In this document: positions 60,940 through 64,000 of the stretch, piece after piece
Position numbering within the stretch: position 1 is the stretch's first letter
How the letters are laid out: every line of letters starts with the position of its first letter
Assembly (NCBI RefSeq): GCF_007859395.1
Contig: NZ_VOHD01000003.1
Span: forward strand, 397,561-461,560
Length of the DNA: 64,000 nucleotides
Direction: 5' to 3'
From: Planomicrobium sp. CPCC 101110
Lineage (GTDB): Bacteria > Bacillota > Bacilli > Bacillales_A > Planococcaceae
Program-made: the position numbers and the translations under genes
The notes under the pieces: generated by a model
What the model was told of the DNA's origin: nothing
Database searches by the model: none
Seen by the model: only the letters and a program-made list of their open reading frames with translations

Positions 60940-63900
60940 ATGAAGAAGAAAGAGTATCCCGTCCGTCAGGGGCTTTACCATCCGGATCAAGAGCATGAAG
61001 CATGTGGCATAGGAATGATTGCCAATATAAATGGTGAAAAATCGCATTCGATTGTTCAAAACGCGATTAATATACTTTGTAATCTGGAGCATCGTGGAGG
61101 TCAGTCGGCCGACACAAGTACAGGCGATGGAGCGGGAATCCTTACGCAAATCCCTCACCGCTTTTTCCTGAAGCAATGTGAAAAAGAAGGCATCAAGCTT
61201 CCGAATGAAGGAAAGTATGGAATTGGCATGGTCTTCATGCCGCAAGATTATGATTTGCGGATGAAAGCAAAAGAAATCATTGAGCGCATCGTCGCTGAAG
61301 AAGGCCAAGGGTGTTTAGGCTGGCGCGCAGTGCCAGTAAATGATGCTTTCGTCGGAAAAGTGGCGAAAAAAACCAAACCGGTAATACGCCAAGTGTTCAT
61401 AGGGGCAGCCGAAGAACTTTCGGACCGCAAAGATTTCGAACGAAAACTATATATCATACGCAAGCGGATCGAACAGGAAATGATAGGGAAAGAAGAGTTC
61501 AAAGACGTGTATTTCAGCAGCTTGTCTGCCGGGACAATTGTTTATAAAGGAATGCTGATTCCGGAACAACTGGATTCGTTCTATATCGACCTGAACCACC
61601 CGGAATTCAAGTCTGCTCTGGCGCTTGTGCATTCCCGCTTCAGTACAAACACGTTCCCAAGCTGGCAGCGTTCACACCCGAATCGCTATTCCATTCATAA
61701 CGGCGAATTCAATACGCTGCGCGGGAATGTCAACTGGATGCGGGCTCGCCAGGCATTGTGCAGTTCCGAATATTTCAATGAAGAAGACCTTCCGAAAGTT
61801 TTGCCGGTCATTGATGAAACAGGCAGTGATTCGTCGATGTTCGACAACTGCTTCGAATTCCTTCATTTGTCCGGCCGGTCTCTTGCCCATACGGCTATGA
61901 TGATGGTGCCAGAACCATGGGTGAACGATCCTACGATCAAGCAGGAGAAAAGAGATTTCTACGAATACCACAGCACGCTGATGGAACCTTGGGACGGTCC
62001 GGCAGCTTTAGTCTTTACGGACGGCAAGCAAATCGCTGCCTGCCTTGACCGCAACGGTCTACGTCCTGCCCGTTACTATGTGACAAAAACCGGCATGATC
62101 GTTCTTGGTTCAGAGGTTGGGGCACTAGATATTTTTGCTGATGATATCGTCTATAAAGACCGCCTGCAGCCAGGGAAAATGCTTGTTGTAGATTTGGAAG
62201 AGGGGAAAATTATTCCGGATGAGGAGATCAAACTGCAGATTGCTGCAGAATATCCTTATAAAGACTGGGTCGAAAACAAGATGGTCAACCTGGAGGATCT
62301 TCCAAAACCAGATCTTCACACTGAGAATGACGTTGCGGAAGGGTTGCTTGAACAGCAGCATGCTTTCGGCTATACCACCGAAGAATTGCAGAAAATTGTC
62401 AAACCTTTGGCTACAGACGGCAAAGATCCAGTAGGGTCGATGGGGTACGACTCACCGCTGGCGGTATTGTCGAAAAAGCCGCAGCTTCTCTACAATTATT
62501 TCAAGCAGTTGTTTGCGCAAGTGACAAATCCGCCGCTTGACGCTATTCGGGAGCACATCATCACCTCCGCCCGGACAACAATAGGTGCCGAAGGCAATCT
62601 TGTCGAGCCCGGCCCAGAAAGCAGTTGCCATATCCGGCTGGAAACGCCGATTTTGACAAATTATGAATTGGAAGCACTGCGCCAGCAAAAGCTTAAAGAG
62701 TTCCAGGCAGTGACTTTGCCGATTTTGTTCCAGGCTGATGGCGGGCATGAAGCCATGGAAGCTGAATTGGAGTCCCTCTTTGCAAAAGCGGACGCCGCGC
62801 ATGCGGATGGAGCGACATTGATCATCTTGTCGGACCGTGGAGTAAACCGCGAATTTGCGGCCATCCCTGCGTTGCTTGCCGTTTCTGGCCTGCATCATCA
62901 TTTGATTCGCCAGGGAGTGCGGACAAAAGTCAGCCTGCTTCTTGAATCGGCCGAGCCGCGGGAAGTGCACCATTTTGCGGCGCTTCTAAGTTATGGGGCA
63001 GAAGGCATCAATCCTTATCTTGCGTTCCGCTCTATCAAGGAACTTGTAGAGATTGAAGATATTGCCGGCTTTACTTATGAAGAAGCGGAAAAGACGTATG
63101 TTAAAGGGGTAACTGACGGCATTGTGAAAGTATTGTCGAAAATGGGGATTTCTACAATCCAAAGTTATCGGGGCGCACAAATTTTTGAAGCGGTTGGCAT
63201 TCATATGGATGTAATCGACAAGTACTTTACCCGGACATCATCACGCCTTGGCGGCATCGGCCTGGATATCATCGCTAAGGAAGTATTGATGCGCCATGCG
63301 CAAGCCTACCCTGAACGTGAAGGCGGAAACCGCGCGCTTTATGCAGGCGACGAATTCCAATACCGCGAAAAAGGCGAGGATCACCAATACAACCCGGTGA
63401 CAATCCATACGCTTCAGCAAGCTTGCCGAACAAATAATTATGAAGCATTCCAAAAATACACGAAATTGCTGACGGACGAAAAAGCCAATCTGCAATCGAT
63501 CCGCGGTTTGCTGTCCTTCAAAAAACGGACGCCTGTGCCGATCGAAGAAGTGGAATCGATTGAGGAAATCTGTGCCCGCTTCAAAACGGGAGCCATGTCT
63601 TACGGTTCGATCAGTGCAGAAGCGCATGAAGCTTTGGCCATTGCGATGAACCGCATTGGCGGAAGAAGCAACTCGGGAGAAGGCGGAGAGCAAGTATCCC
63701 GCTTTACGCCGGATGAAAACGGCGATAATCGCCGAAGCGCCATCAAACAAGTAGCTTCCGGCCGATTTGGAGTGACAAGCCATTACCTCGTCAATGCTGA
63801 TGAAATTCAAATCAAGGTGGCCCAAGGTGCAAAACCTGGAGAAGGCGGACATTTGCCGGGCAAGAAAGTTTACCCGTGGATTGCAGAAGTGCGAGGCTCT

Positions 63901-64000
63901 ACGCCTGGCGTGGAACTGATTTCACCACCACCTCACCACGATATTTATTCAATTGAAGACTTGGCGGAACTGATTTTCAACTTGAAAAATGCCAATCCTT
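60940..64000 (+). CDS. gltA: Glutamate synthase large subunit (5' part)
   Basis: Open frame running to the end of the window, first 1020 residues of a protein normally near 1500. A 21-residue propeptide is followed by the catalytic Cys22 (EHEACGIG), the N-terminal nucleophile of the glutaminase domain. [15 protein letters not shown] near residue 254 is the class II amidotransferase core; the central domain and the start of the FMN synthase domain ([11 protein letters not shown] near 907, GQ-type ...[17 protein letters not shown] near 962) follow. It makes two glutamates from glutamine and 2-oxoglutarate. AAAGGAGG precedes the ATG. The FeS cluster region and small subunit gltB would be beyond the window. 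The naming follows Bacillus (gltA large). Confidence 0.95.
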   Translation, partial: MKKKEYPVRQGLYHPDQEHEACGIGMIANINGEKSHSIVQNAINILCNLEHRGGQSADTSTGDGAGILTQIPHRFFLKQCEKEGIKLPNEGKYGIGMVFMPQDYDLRMKAKEIIERIVAEEGQGCLGWRAVPVNDAFVGKVAKKTKPVIRQVFIGAAEELSDRKDFERKLYIIRKRIEQEMIGKEEFKDVYFSSLSAGTIVYKGMLIPEQLDSFYIDLNHPEFKSALALVHSRFSTNTFPSWQRSHPNRYSIHNGEFNTLRGNVNWMRARQALCSSEYFNEEDLPKVLPVIDETGSDSSMFDNCFEFLHLSGRSLAHTAMMMVPEPWVNDPTIKQEKRDFYEYHSTLMEPWDGPAALVFTDGKQIAACLDRNGLRPARYYVTKTGMIVLGSEVGALDIFADDIVYKDRLQPGKMLVVDLEEGKIIPDEEIKLQIAAEYPYKDWVENKMVNLEDLPKPDLHTENDVAEGLLEQQHAFGYTTEELQKIVKPLATDGKDPVGSMGYDSPLAVLSKKPQLLYNYFKQLFAQVTNPPLDAIREHIITSARTTIGAEGNLVEPGPESSCHIRLETPILTNYELEALRQQKLKEFQAVTLPILFQADGGHEAMEAELESLFAKADAAHADGATLIILSDRGVNREFAAIPALLAVSGLHHHLIRQGVRTKVSLLLESAEPREVHHFAALLSYGAEGINPYLAFRSIKELVEIEDIAGFTYEEAEKTYVKGVTDGIVKVLSKMGISTIQSYRGAQIFEAVGIHMDVIDKYFTRTSSRLGGIGLDIIAKEVLMRHAQAYPEREGGNRALYAGDEFQYREKGEDHQYNPVTIHTLQQACRTNNYEAFQKYTKLLTDEKANLQSIRGLLSFKKRTPVPIEEVESIEEICARFKTGAMSYGSISAEAHEALAIAMNRIGGRSNSGEGGEQVSRFTPDENGDNRRSAIKQVASGRFGVTSHYLVNADEIQIKVAQGAKPGEGGHLPGKKVYPWIAEVRGSTPGVELISPPPHHDIYSIEDLAELIFNLKNANP

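Noticed and set aside
1..64000. CRISPR arrays, tRNA or rRNA genes, insertion sequences, prophage or toxin-antitoxin modules
   Set aside because: No direct-repeat arrays, transposase or integrase motifs, or RNA gene signatures were seen on either strand.

Overview
The window reads as a chromosome segment of a low-to-moderate GC Gram-positive rod of the Bacillales, most likely Planococcaceae (Planococcus or Planomicrobium type). This is inferred from Bacillus-style gene families (lutABC, crh, rsbQ, rsbR, yuxG-type rhaEW, dtpT), strong AGGAGG ribosome sites, frequent TTG and GTG starts, factor-independent terminators, and lysine and thiamine riboswitches. No rRNA, tRNA, CRISPR array, transposase or phage gene was seen. 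Nearly all of it looks like settled accessory metabolism. The first and last genes continue beyond the window.

Region 1 (1-11.7 kb, all plus strand) is the 3' part of an L-rhamnose operon: sugar permease, rhamnose-binding lipoprotein, mutarotase, bifunctional aldolase/lactaldehyde dehydrogenase, kinase, isomerase, DeoR-type regulator, a Crh-type HPr protein, then lutABC. The order gives a full route: rhamnose to rhamnulose-1-phosphate, to DHAP plus L-lactaldehyde, to L-lactate, and by LutABC to pyruvate.

Region 2 (11.7-19 kb) has three tandem short-chain dehydrogenases behind a possible SigB promoter, a MATE exporter, and a signalling trio of RsbQ hydrolase, PAS-GGDEF diguanylate cyclase and RsbR-like STAS protein. 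The usual RsbP phosphatase is absent.

Region 3 (19-35.8 kb) has dapA under a lysine riboswitch, a methyltransferase, a YpfJ-type zinc protease, a TraB-family membrane protein, a DHA2 exporter, nucleoside and purine permeases, a MerR/B12 light-sensor regulator (LitR/CarH type), two paralogous MFS exporters, a CoA-transferase, a VOC protein and an RlmN-type radical SAM methylase.

Region 4 (36-44.3 kb) has a carbohydrate ABC importer divergent from its MsmX/UgpC-type ATPase, then a TPP riboswitch driving a thiamine salvage operon (tenA-thiM-thiD-thiE-thiW).

Region 5 (44.4-54.3 kb) holds stress and surface functions: a YkuS-YtxH fusion protein, a UMF1-type transporter, exoA, a secreted M6 protease, catalase, an operon of two DUF1538 membrane proteins with a tandem PII-like protein, and a pentapeptide-repeat protein.

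Region 6 (54.4-64 kb) holds a di/tripeptide transporter, an XRE regulator, an unknown gene, an SDR, a DUF4334 protein, recQ, and the 5' two-thirds of the glutamate synthase large subunit gene, preceded by a near-perfect cre site.

The most promising unusual systems are the RsbQ/PAS-GGDEF/RsbR trio, the DUF1538 pair with a double PII protein, and a Crh paralog inside the rhamnose operon.
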